A stretch of DNA of 64,000 nt from Saccharina japonica (GCA_008828725.1 MEHQ01000798.1:1-64000), one strand, 5' to 3'. Positions 11,801 through 23,030 are shown, counted from the stretch's first letter. Translations and numbers: made by a program. The notes: a model not told the origin generated them from the letters alone.

Positions 11801-14800
11801 TTGCATTGGCCAGCCCCTTGTAAGCGACTACGCACACGAGGGCCTGGCCAACGCATTTGAAGGCGTCGAGAACGGTCTCTCCAGCGGCCTCGCCGTAAAG
11901 CCTGTGTCAAAAACTGCGCTGCAGCCGTTCCATGCCATGCCATGCCATGCCATGTCATGCCACGAAATAAAATAACCCGTGCAGCAGTTCAGCGCCGCCA
12001 AGTAAAGTAGACCCTTCGCGGCCACCGCCCTCCTCACGCTCGAGATTGGTTTTGGTTTTAAGAACTTGGATACAGTTGGCCTCTTTTTTTTTTTTGGTGC
12101 GATCTAAGAGGTAGGGAGGGTTTTCTACTGTAGTAGCAAGGCATGTTTTGGCGATGGCGGCGACGCTTGCCCCCCCCTGCCGAGTGGAGAGAGAAACAGC
12201 CCACCGTATACCAAGGCCTCCGCTTTTTTTTTCCCCTGCCGTCCGCAATGAGCATCCGTTCCGTAGGCTCGGCGGCGAGCACCATCCTCGCACGCATGTT
12301 ACCTCTCCTGGATATTTTTTGAGATCCGTTTTTGAACGCGGTCTGTCTGGTCATGGTTGCCGGCGAATATATCGGCCGTGTCATAGCATGTAACTATTCC
12401 ATCATGAACCAAGGACGCATTCCAGACTATTGAGTACAAGTATGATAGTGATCTGTATACGTAGACGACCAATACAAACTTCAAAACGAAAAACACCATC
12501 CGAGTTTGAGACACAACCAATACAAACTTGAAACGAAAACAACACCATCCGAATTTGGTCTTGAATAACGCCTCTTTCTCGCTATCCACATGCATGTCTA
12601 CATATACATACGTGTAATGTGTAGTATCACGGGGGAGCATAGTATACACTAGTAAATAAGACCTACGGTTAACACAAAAACCTATTTATTTCCATATGTT
12701 TACTGACAATATTTGGTCCCCTATTTACTATGGCCTCCCGTAATAGAAACCTCTCCGGACTGCCAGCTCGAAAAAAAGAACCACGCCCCCTCGTACAAGC
12801 TGGTTGCTCACGCCCGAAACCATTTTTTTATTTTTATGTGTTTGCTTTCTTCCTCTCCGATGGACTGGACTGGACTGGACTGGACTGGACTGGACTGGAC
12901 TGGACTGGACTGGACTGGAATGCCCTGCCACGACCACGACCGACCATCAAACGATTCGCAGGATGTCTCTGTTCGAGGCTGGACGGGTCTTGATCGCACG
13001 CGGGGGTGTGATGGAACTGTACGTCGGGCTGAAGGTGACCGTCCTCGGGTCCATTCCTTCGGTCGGGGTGTACTTCGGACTGTACCAGTACACCAAGAGG
13101 CAGATGGACGCCATCGAGGGTGTGTCTCCGGCACTTAGCATCGTCGTCAGTGCCGGGGTGGGCAACTTCATCGCCAGGTATATATATATACATATATATA
13201 TTATATATAACATATAAGTATTACAATCAGCTAGCACATACGAGTTTCGACGAAATCCTCGAGCTCACAGCTGTTTTTTTTTTTAATTTTTTAAATATAT
13301 ATATGTGTTTTTTCTCGTAATTAACCAAAACAATGGTAGCTGTGATATCGAGGGTTTCGTCGAAAGTCATGTGTGTGATGCTTCCATCGCGCCTGCTTCG
13401 TCTTTTTTATTACCTCAGATTAATACGTACCTGCCGTTATCCTCCTACGTGTTCCAAACTTTTTTATGCAATGTAGACTAAGGTTATAGAGCTACGCTTG
13501 GTATATATAGGCAAGACTATAATCAGACGGGACAGAAAACGCCAGCCATCTACCAATCATATCGCTTTATTAACGGGAGCCACGACAGCCATCTACCAAT
13601 CAAATCGCTTTATTAACGGGAGCCACGCGAAATCACGCCGCACACAAGAAGCCCACAGCACGCAAACACCGCATCACTCACGCGACAGCCATGCGACGAT
13701 TGACTTTCGATCTCGACAAATACCCACCCCACGATTAACCCACTTCGTACCGGGCATGACCAGTGAATCTACATAACGATCTCGAAGGTATCATTGCGAC
13801 CCGTAGTCTAGGAGGCGAGAGCTTGCCTGCCGCGTCCTATGGTCTTTGTCTGAACCTTCAAAAAGTTCTGTTTTTGGCCATCGGAGAGGAATCGAGAGTT
13901 TTTTCGTCTGTTTCCAACACATTGGCTGCCAAAATCAATTTTATCAGACGTCTGGCCGGCGCCCGCCACATACCATCCACCGTGAGGGGAGCACTGTAAC
14001 ACTAGCGTGGGTCGGAGCCTCTAAACAGCGCGATCCGTTCAAATTTCATGACGCAGTCGCTGTGTTTGTCGATCGATGTCAAACATGAAAAACGGTATTT
14101 TTCTTGCGCAACCGCGAGTGATCAAGATTTTTCATCGTCTGTTTTCTGCACACCAGCGGCCGAATGTTTTTTTACCAGACGCCTGACCGGCCCACGCCAC
14201 GTATCATCGACCAAAGTATGAGCACTGTAAGACTAGGATGGGTCGGAGCCATTAACCAGCGTGATCCGTTCAGAGCTCATGACGGGGTCGTTGGATTTGT
14301 CGATCGATGTCTACCGAGGATTATCATAAAGAGATGTCTCCTGAACCTGCCAGAACAGGAGTTTCATGAGTATTGCGCTGGCTTCGCCCGCGTAATTAAA
14401 GTCCCCGTGAGCTGTCCCGTAGCATTAAAAATTTACCGTATATATATATACTAATAATATCAGATTTGCTGGCCAATATAAAGACTGCACACCCTACGTA
14501 TATATATAGCAGGCGCGATCAAAGTATCATGTAAACGCAGCTTGGAAAATGTAATTTTCGCGGATTTGTTTTTTTGCTCACAGCTGTTTTTTTTTTTTTT
14601 TTTTGAATACTGTGTATAGCTGCGATAACAGCAGTATACCTACGTAATGAAAGATCATCTACATGCTGCATTTAGCGTAGGAGTTCGTATTTTCATCGCC
14701 ACCCCCCCTCCCTCCCTTCCTCCCTCCCGCTCTTGCCTGCGCGTCGTATATACCTCCTCTCACGCGCTACACAGCTTCTTCCGAGTCCCCTACGAGGTGG

Positions 14801-16468
14801 TGAAGCAACGCCTGCAGATCGGGGCTTACCCCTCCACCATGGTCGCGCTCCAGTCCATCTACAACGAGGTAAACACTTTTTTTCTCAACCTCGTATATAC
14901 ATACTGACACGGCGCACATTAGTGGAGGCTTGCGAAGACCCCGTCCTCCTCCTGACGCCACGAGTATCCCTTCCCTTCCCTTCCCTTCCCTTCCCTTCCC
15001 TTCCCTTCCCCCTCCACTCCTATCCCGCTGTAGGGAGGACTGCTGGGGTTCTTCGCGAAGGGAGGGCTGAAGATGCAGTGGGCCCGCGACATCCCCTACG
15101 CGATGGTGACCCTCCTCGTCTACGAGACCCTCCAGAAGGAAGCGGCGCGCCGACGGGGACCGGACGGGGCGAAGAAGGCCAGCCCGATCGAGAACATGGT
15201 CATCGGCGCAGTGGCGGGCGGCATGGGGTCCCTCGTGACCAACCCCATGGACATGATCAAGACACGGATGATGACCTCCCCGGAGCTGTTCGCGGGTCCG
15301 ATGGATGCTGCATGGATCGCGCTGCGCAACGAGGGGCCGCAGGTACGTAAGGGAAGCTGGTTCGTTTTGGTTTGTTTATTTATCCCGGTAAACAGATCGC
15401 CGATTCCCACTTACTACGAACATACCTGGTATTTTTCACTTAATACATACCTGGTACCTGGTATTTTTCATTTCATACATACCTGGTATTTTTCAGGGCA
15501 GGTATATTCCTGATCTGTATGACCCGTCGGGACCAAGCCGTTTTTTTTTTTTTTTTTTTTGCTGTTCCACCGGTGTTTGGTTCCTCTGGAGTTAGGTTTA
15601 GGTTATATATTCGTGCGCTGCGTCGTGTGTTTTGGGTGTATCCTCCGCCACATCGTTCTTGGGGTATTCTAATATAGTATACATACCACTCTGACCCGGT
15701 ATATAAGGAACGTTTGTACACTAAAATTCAATTTAAAAGGTCCTCATATTTCGGTTCAGATATGTATGATAGTGTATAGTGTCACTGCTGTGGGTTGGAT
15801 CACCAAAAACACCAGTTACTCGTGTTGTGTTTTTTTTTTCGCGTTTATGCGGACACCCGTGATAAATTATTCAATAAAAGTACATGATATTACGGGGTGG
15901 GCTAATGTAGTAAACGTAGTAATCAGAACCTACCACGGACCCGAAAACCACATATACCACTATGTTTTAACACCGTTTTTTTCTGATTACTACTATCAAT
16001 ACTATCAATACTATGTCCCCCCGTATTATAGAGGATTTGCTACTACTGCAGTTCTTAATTACTGCTACGTATATACAGGTACGTACTCGCTGTAGATAAA
16101 GAGCAACACGCTTTTGATTACCCATGACCTCGTAATCCCGATATTCTGTTTTTCGTCGTCCCTTTTACTTTCCATCTCAACTGACGCACACCAATACAGT
16201 ACGTATACAAACGTACATGCTTGCGTGCTACGATATAAATACCGTAAAAACAATGCATTCGTATCTTATTCTGTCACAATCCCGAAGCACTGACAGCCTG
16301 TCCCCCCCCCCCCCCCTTCCATATCGGCGCCCCCTTTCCCCTGCACACCCCGCTTGGCAGGCGTTCATGAAGGGAGCTGCCCCTCGCCTCCTGCACAAGA
16401 TTCCCGCAAACGCTTTCTTCTTCGTCGCGTACGAGTTCTTCCGAACCGTCCTGGGCGTCACCAGATGA
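8835..16468 (+). CDS. Mitochondrial carrier family protein, SAM-carrier-like, five exons
   Basis: Predicted inner-membrane solute carrier, most like S-adenosylmethionine carriers (SLC25A26/SAMC group). Exons 8835-9559, 12962-13177, 14775-14868, 15034-15342 and 16361-16468; phases match throughout, giving 483 aa. The three carrier signatures PX[DE]XX[KR] are all present: PFDTLK (about 228-233), PYEVVK (319-324) and PMDMIK (416-421). The stretch SFFRVPYEVVKQR and the repeat-3 region resemble SAM carriers. The first ~205 residues are an extension beyond the usual ~280-300 aa carrier. It opens with a hydrophobic signal-peptide-like segment (MGPFALPRAFLVSVLCL...), followed by a low-complexity Ser/Thr/Ala-rich region, so routing to a secondary plastid envelope is possible. 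The ATG at 8835 is the first one before the hydrophobic stretch. Substrate assignment is by resemblance only. Intron 1 (3.4 kb) carries inverted copies of the exon-1 end. Confidence 0.9.
9560..9978. other. 5' part of carrier intron 1
   Basis: Intron sequence. The stretch just past the donor (pyrimidine/GC-rich, then a T run) recurs downstream after the exon copies, showing that the duplicated unit included the exon end plus the intron start. Confidence 0.6.
9979..10100. pseudogene. Inverted pair 1 of exon-1-end copies (carrier)
   Basis: A minus-strand copy (about 9979-10035; translates to KTVL*PLDTTK-like) directly abuts a plus-strand copy (about 10036-10100; SAL*PFDTINKTVH). Both have in-frame stops and are short, so they are broken exon fragments. 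Confidence 0.7.
10226..10475. pseudogene. Inverted pair 2 of exon-1-end copies (carrier)
   Basis: Head-to-head copies meet at a near-palindrome around 10352 (AGCATTGGCGGCCAACGCT). The minus copy reads NATEGSKNGLASELAAACVK then IVLQPFDTIK. The plus copy reads NAMESLKNGFASGLASACAK then TALQAFDAIRTVQKFSTA. The plus copy no longer has the GTAAGT donor that follows the true exon (CATAATAAGTGG instead). Confidence 0.85.
10662..10788. pseudogene. Inverted pair 3 of exon-1-end copies (carrier)
   Basis: Close duplicate of pair 1, displaced by about 687 bp, with the same short broken arms meeting near 10722. Confidence 0.75.
10914..11165. pseudogene. Inverted pair 4 of exon-1-end copies (carrier)
   Basis: Close duplicate of pair 2. 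The minus copy reads NATEGSKNGLASGLAAACVK then IVLQPFDKRK. The plus copy, with a frame slip near 11060, reads ALQPFDTIRTVQKFRTAK-like and ends in CAAAATAAGT, so the donor GT is lost. Confidence 0.85.
11686..12008. pseudogene. Inverted pair 5 of exon-1-end copies (carrier)
   Basis: The minus copy (11686-11815) reads NAIEGVKIGLANGFAAACAN then TVLQPFDTIK. The plus copy (about 11845-12008) reads NAFEGVENGLSSGLA, then carries a CATGC-type tandem insertion and stops, and ends QQFSAAK with a surviving GTAAAG donor. The arms are separated by about 30 bp. Confidence 0.8.
12622..12746. mobile_element. MITE-like element, family M1 copy 2
   Basis: Shares ACACTAGTAAATA-GACCTACGG, CACAAAAACCTATTTATTTC and the end CTATTTACTATGG with the other M1 copies. 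Imperfect inverted ends. It sits in carrier intron 1. Confidence 0.65.
12861..12919. repeat. (TGGAC)n microsatellite
   Basis: About twelve perfect 5-bp units, ending 43 bp upstream of carrier exon 2. Confidence 0.95.
14968..15009. repeat. (TTCCC)n pyrimidine microsatellite
   Basis: About eight perfect 5-bp units inside the 165-nt carrier intron 3. They form its polypyrimidine tract, 24 bp before the exon-4 acceptor at 15033. Confidence 0.9.
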
Positions 16469-16784
16469 CGGGGGACAGACACAGTGCTACTGCTACCGTA
16501 CGTACCGAATATGGCAGGCCACACGGGCGAAGCTGGCCGCTTCCTCGGCCCTCGTCACCGCTGCCGTCAGGGTTTGCTGTTGCTGCCGTTTGTCCTGGCC
16601 GGGCGTTAAAGTGTTGTGGTGGTAGAGCTCACGCCCACACGCTGAACAGCAAAACATGGTAGTTTTTGTTTTTGTGATTTATTTTTTTTTGGGGGGGGGG
16701 TGATTTTGTGATTTTGTGATTCTTTGTTTTTTTTGGCAAAACAGCAGATCATTTTTATTTGTGTTGTTTATTTTTTTGGCAAAA
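16469..16784. other. 3' flank of the carrier gene
   Basis: No further exon recognised; presumably holds the 3' UTR. Confidence 0.5.
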
Positions 16785-16910
16785 CAGCAGGTTGTTTTTG
16801 GAAAAAACAGCAGGTTGTTTTTGGAAAAAACAGCAGGTTGTTTTTGGAAAAAACAGCAGGTAGTTTTTGGAAAAAACAGCAGGTTGTTTTTGGACGAAAA
16901 CAGCAGATCA
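16785..16910. repeat. Tandem repeat, 23-bp unit
   Basis: About five copies of CAGGTTGTTTTTGGAAAAAA + CAG. Related single AAAACAGCAGATCA motifs continue to about 17060. Confidence 0.9.
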
Positions 16911-17479
16911 AACTGCTTGTGGCGTGGTTTGCTTTCGTGCAAAACTGCAGATCAAATTGTTTGTGCGGTGTTGTTCTTGTTTTGTTGGACCGGCAGCAGA
17001 TAATTTTGCTTGTGTACTTTGTTTTTTATGGCAAAACAGCAAGTGTAATTGTATTTTGATGCTTTTGGTTCCCAAATTTTTGACGGTCGGTACGTACGGT
17101 ATGGTAGGTGTTGCCATGAACGAGGAAGGCGTACATAGAGAGGGGGAAATGTGCCCGCTGTTTTTGTCAAAATTGTTAAACTCATTCTCGTTGGGCAGTT
17201 GATTCGCTGCAAAATGCATGGTTATGATTTTAGGTGCAGTCGGCTGAGACAACGAGCCCCGAGCGTCGCGCATTTTTTTTTTTTGCATTAGCAGGGATGC
17301 GGCGCAACGTTGTGTTGTTGTTTTTTTTTGTCGCGGGCTGGAGAAAATATTTCGAAGGTTTTTGCACGAGTGCAGTATCTACCCCCTTGCTAATCGGCGT
17401 CGCTTTTGCGGTCCACCTTGTATAGAATCTTATGGCTGTGTAGAGCATTAATGAGGTGGTCAACTAAAGAAAGAAGTGA

Positions 17480-18230
17480 TTTTACTGTTGAATACTATAC
17501 TCGTGAAATCAAGTATAGTGTTATTTGTAAGTACTGTTTTCAGACGTTGCTTTTAATTGTGGGGGGGGGGGGAGCATGCTGCTAATATTGCTGCTCCACT
17601 CTCGTAATCAATAGGGGTGGACGTGTGAATTTCTGTTTTCGAACGCCGTTAGTGGAAGAGAAAACATGGAATTATTTACTGCTGCTCTGCTCTGTGAATC
17701 AATAGGGCTTGAGTGTAGTGTGGATGCCTGTTTTCGACATGGCATTACTGCTGCTGCTCTGCTCGTGAATGCGAGTAAAGTATGCATGTCGAGTCGTACT
17801 GTTTTCGAACATTTAAGGGGGGGGAAGGGGGTGGAGATACTGCTAGATTGTTACAAGACAGCAGTGTAGCGTTCCTTTCGAGCTTTGCAGGCGAGTGAGA
17901 GCATACGTATGCCTGTCGGAGTATTTTGCTTTCGAACGTTGCAAGCGAGGGTAACCGTACTGGTATACTTGGAAGCATTGCTACAGTATTGTTTTAGAAC
18001 GTTGCAAGCGGAGGAGAACACTGAAAGATATTGCTGCTCTGCTCGTGAATTCAAGCAAAGTATGCCTGTCCTCGAGTGTTTTTTTTTAGCGTTGCACGTA
18101 TATAGGGGGTGGGGAGAGGTGGACACGCTGCTGCCTTTACCCGTTAATTCAAGTAAAGTATGCACACCTATCGTATGTACCAGGTATTGCAATTTTGTTG
18201 TGTTTCCAACATTGTAAGCGGGGGGAGGGC
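17480..18230. repeat. Degenerate tandem repeat, unit roughly 100-130 bp
   Basis: Recurring order of TGCTGCTCTGCTCGTGAAT, AAGTATGCCTGTC, TTTTCGAACGTTGCAAGCG and a purine (G-rich) run, about six times and strongly diverged. Confidence 0.65.
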
Positions 18231-19107
18231 TGATACGATAAGCTTTGATGTAGGGGAGGGGGTTAACGTGTCTGCAGTTTTCTGGGTGGTCATCTGTTGA
18301 AAAGGATGTGTGCCACGAGCACACCAGGGATTGTCCGCCAATCACATAACTCCTTGTAAAAGATTGGCCAATCAGAAACTTGCGCGCATGAAATCCTTCT
18401 TTCTCTACTGCTTGGTGTTGTGTTGCGGTGTTGGTGTTAGATAACGAGCAATGGGTGTGGATGTACGATATGTTTTCCGTCGGTAAGCGGAGGTGTCGGT
18501 AGGCAGATCTATCTGTGGTATGATGAAGCCCTCCCTGGGTTCGTCTCACGGCGTAAAGCCAGTACAGCGGCGTAAAGCCACTTCGTACAAGGAGAAAGAA
18601 ACAAAATGAAAGAAACGTTAGGGATATTGTCAATTATTTTTGTTTTTTACGACACTTGTTGTCCCGAAAACTTTCATTTTTTGTCGTCTCTCGCTGTGTA
18701 TCATATAATGTACGAATACGAGGAACTCTGGCCTGCAGGACAAAACTTGTACGAAGTATTGTGTTTGTGATTTATTCCTCAGAAACAGCAGATCAGCCTT
18801 GGGAGTGTTCTGACTCTCATTCGTCCAACTAAAAACTGCTGTGTTTTGTTTCGCTTCTCAAATGTCAAATACAATCAATCGCCCCATCGCGAAGCAAAGC
18901 AAACAACGTTCCCCCATTTCATCTTTGCGGTGCGAAGTGCGTAGCATGTGTACGTTTAATACGTATTAATAGTACCTTTTTTTTGTGTCGCCAGTTCTAC
19001 TTCCACCTTAACCCATTCAGAACTCAAAAACAAACTCCGCACTAATTTCAAGTAGTTTGTCCCCTAATACGGGGGACCAGTTCTTACGGGATTAACCCTT
19101 TCACTCG
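18231..19107. other. Non-coding, no gene recognised
   Basis: AT-rich intergenic sequence. Near 19035-19080 it contains a CTAATTTCAAGTAGTTTGTC motif that resembles the ends of the M3 elements. Confidence 0.45.
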
Positions 19108-19305
19108 CACAGCAGTACAGTACAGCCACCTAATAAGAAACAGGAAATCTGGTGCAGCCTGGATTTCTTATTTGAGAGAGGGTGCTTTCTACACTAATTT
19201 CAAGATAACGAATCCCGAAGTTCTTATTTTCCTCCAAAGCTCAGCCTGGATTTGTTATTAGCCTGTTTCTCATTAGGTGTCCTGTACTTTACTGCACTCT
19301 GTATA
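19108..19305. mobile_element. MITE-like element M2 with about 33-bp inverted ends
   Basis: Left end GCAGTACAGTACAGCCACCT followed by AATAAGAAACAGG. The right end, reverse-complemented, is GCAGTAAAGTACAGGACACC followed by TAATGAGAAACAGG. The arms also share a CAGCCTGGATTTSTTATT block. Confidence 0.75.
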
Positions 19306-19377
19306 GAAACCTAAATCGGTAGAGCTGCGAGGGTTTCACGACCAATACCTAATCGGTAGGTGTCGTCAGCCAACTAC

Positions 19378-19446
19378 CTGACTTTAGTCGGTATAAGTCG
19401 GCTGGCGAAGCCAGGTGATGGCCAGCCGACTTTCCGACTTGAGTCA
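19378..19446. repeat. Perfect two-step hairpin
   Basis: Outer arms CTGACTTTAGTCGG / CCGACTTGAGTCAG and perfect inner 12-bp arms AAGTCGGCTGGC / GCCAGCCGACTT surround a 14-nt loop. Could be a foldback element or an RNA hairpin. Confidence 0.75.
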
Positions 19447-19704
19447 GGCGAGCGAAGCGAGCCAAATCAGCCCTTCCCAGCCGAGAGAGCCCCGCCCTAA
19501 AAATATAAAATGTATCGGTATCCCGCATTCAACATCCTTCCTGCATACGGGCATGGAAACCCACTAAGTCGGACAGTCGGCAACTCCGGGAAACGACTAT
19601 TAACAACTATTACTCCGACTGATAACTAGTTGGTGACTCGTTAAATTAAGTCGTGCCGACTCACAGATGTATCAATACGACTGACTCTAATTCCAAGTGT
19701 TTTG

Positions 19705-21400
19705 TCCCCACAACAGGATTAGTGCAGTGCTACGTACTGCAGTAAGGCGTTTCTAAAGGGCTTAAGTTGCACGATTATTTACGCTACGCTCGGCGATCTT
19801 CTTGCTATACAACCAATGAGCGGGCTGTTATGAATAGATCAGTGCTCGTACGCTAGCCAGCAGGGTTGATCTCGGGCCTTTTCTGAACGACCCAGACCCT
19901 GCGCACCACGTACACGATTTCGACTGGGACTGTACAGGGTTAGCGGTTGTTTGCAAATCCACTAAGTTAGATATAACACGTAGCGCCTTTGTGCAGGAGA
20001 TTCAATAAAACGTAAACCAATCTCGAGGTGCAGACGCGGTCAGCTAAGCTTCACGCCGGCGCTGCGCTCGATGTTTTTTGGTCTTGGTTTTGGTGGTGGT
20101 ATTTGTTAATGCTGATATTTTGCCTTTTTTGGGGGGGTCGAAGGTTTTCTTGTGATGCAGTGTGATGTGCACTTTTTTGTTTCGGTTTCGACTTCAGCCC
20201 TATGATTTCCTCAGGGCATACGACCGATGCTTCTCTCCAACACGCGTGTCACATTTCGTGCTATTTAGTACGCACGTTTCTCTCCCACTCGCTTGCCACA
20301 TTTCGTTTCGTGCCAGTATTTTATGCACATAGAGTGCTTGCCGTGTGGAGATAGTTTTGCCACCGCAACAGGGTTCGGGATCAGCCTTGTGGCCGCGACG
20401 CGTGGCACCCGTGCTGTTTTCGCCCTTTGTTACCTCCGGCCACACGCGTCCTTTCTTATGCTTCTGCCCACCCCCCCGCCCCCCCCACAACAGGATTAGT
20501 GCAGTGCTACGTACTGCAGTAAGGCGTTTCTAAAGGGCTTAACTCGCACGATTATTTACGCTACGCTCGGCGATCTTCTTGTCATACGAACAATGAGCGG
20601 GCTGTTATGAATATATCAGTGCTCGTACGCTAGCCAGCAGGGTTGATCTCGGGCCTTTTCTGAACGACTCAGACCCTGCGCACTACGTACACGATTTCGA
20701 CTGGGACTGTACAGGGTTAGCGGTTGTTTGCAAATCCACTAAGTTAGATATAACACGTAGCGCATTTGTGCAGGGGATTCAATAAAACGTAAACCAATCT
20801 CGAGGTGCAGACGCGGTCAGCTAAGCTTCACGCCACCGCTGCGCTCGATGGTCTTTGGTCTTGGTTTTGGTGGTGGTATTTTTTGTTAATGCTGATATTT
20901 TGCCTTTTTTCGGGGGGTCGAAGGTTTTCTTGTGATGCAGTGTGATGTGCACTTTTTTGTGTCGGTTTCGAGTTCGGCCTTATGATTTTCTCAGGGCATA
21001 TATTCACCCGGCCCCCGTTTCGTACATTCTTCAAAGCCTACGATACAACGCCATATTTTTAATTAATTCATACTATTTCAAGTCATTAATTAGTTTTTAG
21101 CTTCGAAGGACACGATATACGACCGATGCTTCTCTCCAACACGCGTGTCAAATTTCGTGCTATTTAGTACGCACGTTTCTCTCCCACTCGCTTGCCACAT
21201 TTCGTTTCGTGCCAGTATTTTATGCACATAGAGTGCTTGCCGTGTGGAGATAGTCTCGCCACCGCAACAGGGTTCGGGGTCAGCCTTGTGGCCGCGACGC
21301 GTAGCACCTGTGCCTTATCGCCCTTTGTTACCTTCGGCCACACGCGTCCTTTCTCATGCTTCTGCCCACCCCCGCGCTCCGCCCACCTCCCGTGTCTTTG
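19705..21400. repeat. Tandem duplication (about 777-bp unit)
   Basis: The first copy is about 19705-20483 and the second about 20484-21400. They agree closely from CAACAGGATTAGTGCAGTGC onward. The second copy carries about 118 bp of extra AT-rich sequence at 21001-21118, flanked by TA. No coding function seen. Confidence 0.85.
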
Positions 21401-23030
21401 AGGGGGTTTCAATGTGTAATCCGACTGCTCATAAAAAGTGGTGCGATACAAGATTGTGGGCTTTGGTCCTAAATTTCCGGCGATACGTTTTCGCACCCCG
21501 CTCCCCCCCCTCGCTGAAAATATGTTCGTTTCTAAAGGACAAACTGGGCCACTCGATCAGCGCTATCTGAGTGGCTCAGTGATATGTGGGTAGCCTTGGT
21601 AGATGGACGTTCATCGAGTCCCTTGCGGTTAGGCTTTATTGAATTTTCCGCTCCGGCAGTACTTCAGGAGGCTTCGTATTCGGAGGATTGCAAGGTATCG
21701 CTTATCGCCAACCACCGTCGCTCCCCAATCTGGGCCATAGGGGTAGCCCCCGTGAAATTTCTACCGGGTGAGGGGGTTGGTTCCCAGCCGGCCAAGCTGC
21801 ACGACACTCGACGCAGGCCCTCGGGTCGTTGTTATAGCTCCTCGCGCAAAGCGCTCAGCTCGTTCCAGCATGCATCATGTGTGCACCATCCCACCGTGGG
21901 CGCAAGGGAGTGGCACAGGCGGCGCGTGGCTGTCCTCGGTGTTCCGTGTTGGGCCGTTCAGGGCGCGACAGCAGTAGTCACACGGGGCCCCAGCAGACAC
22001 CGGGTTCGCCTAGCCCTGTGCGTGGTCTCGCCCGCCGTCCGCTCGCGCTCTACCGTTGCCTCTCGACCCGACGCGGAGCTACAGTAGCTCCCAGCGCGGG
22101 TTGAACCGTCGAATCTCACATGGAGCCGTGGCAGGAGGTGCACCAAGAGGACAGTGCCTCTGTGAGGCTGACCTGGTTCCAAACGCGTGCTTCTTACCCC
22201 CACTCGATCTTCTTCATCTCGGTCAACGGCCAACTCTGGTCGCTCTATAGGGCACAAGCCAGGTGATAAAGGCCGTCGAAGAAAGGAACTTTGATGTTCC
22301 TGGGGCCATATGAAGCTCACAGATCATACATATATACGCATATTAGACACAGAGCTCGTGTCGGTGGGCGATGTGGAGTCAATCTGCGCCGCTCTGAATC
22401 AGCGTCCGACTATCTCCCCTCTCGATGTTGTCGCGCGCCAAACCCACCAGCGCCGGGGGTGAGATTTTTTCGCGCAGAACGTTCTCAACGGCGGCGATCC
22501 TGCCCCGTAGTGTTTTCCGGCCCGCCCCGCTCACCGACTAGCCAATTCCCAATTCCGCGAATACGTTCCAGCAAGTGGGAAGCAGAAGAATGTCGCGGCG
22601 CTCAAAATGCATAACGGGGTTCGGTCATGTGACCCGGCGTACACCGCCGTGTGTTACAGAATTCTCCTCAAATCCCATCGCGAAACGGATATCTGCACAG
22701 CACAAGCAAGCCACATGTGTATGAAACCGGCGTTGTTCACCATCAAACCCATGGTAGATACGTAGTGCACATCATTTGTTTACTCCCGGACTAGCCGTTC
22801 AAGCGACTGGTTGAAGGATGCCCTATGTAATCGACTGGCAGCGCCCCCCTGGCCACACCCAACGCCACGGGCATGGTCCCCTCTCCGCGGTCCTGTACCG
22901 CCTGCCGGTCGGTAGGGGTTCACCCTGTTACAATATTTTCCAGAGGCTCGTCACTTGAGAAGCTCTACAGCATATATATATCACCCAGAAAACGGCTTTA
23001 AGAAAACAATGTACGCTTATCCTATTACAG
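21401..23030. repeat. Repeat-derived intergenic sequence
   Basis: No gene recognised. The stretch around 21865-21905 (GTTCCAGCATGCATCATGTG followed by TGCACCATCCCACCGTGGGC) is the reverse complement of parts of 32470-32510 and 38080-38120, so the block belongs to the same dispersed family. Confidence 0.5.

Noticed and set aside
12962-13177. Carrier exon 2 ending in-frame as NFIAR joined directly to VPYEVVK
   Set aside because: The acceptor at 14774 gives NFIASFFRVPYEVVK with correct phase and the residue spacing expected of SAM-type carriers.
12804-13217. Long plus-strand frame reading through the TGGAC array into carrier exon 2
   Set aside because: The upstream part is the microsatellite in intron 1; the true exon begins after the acceptor at 12961 with matching phase.
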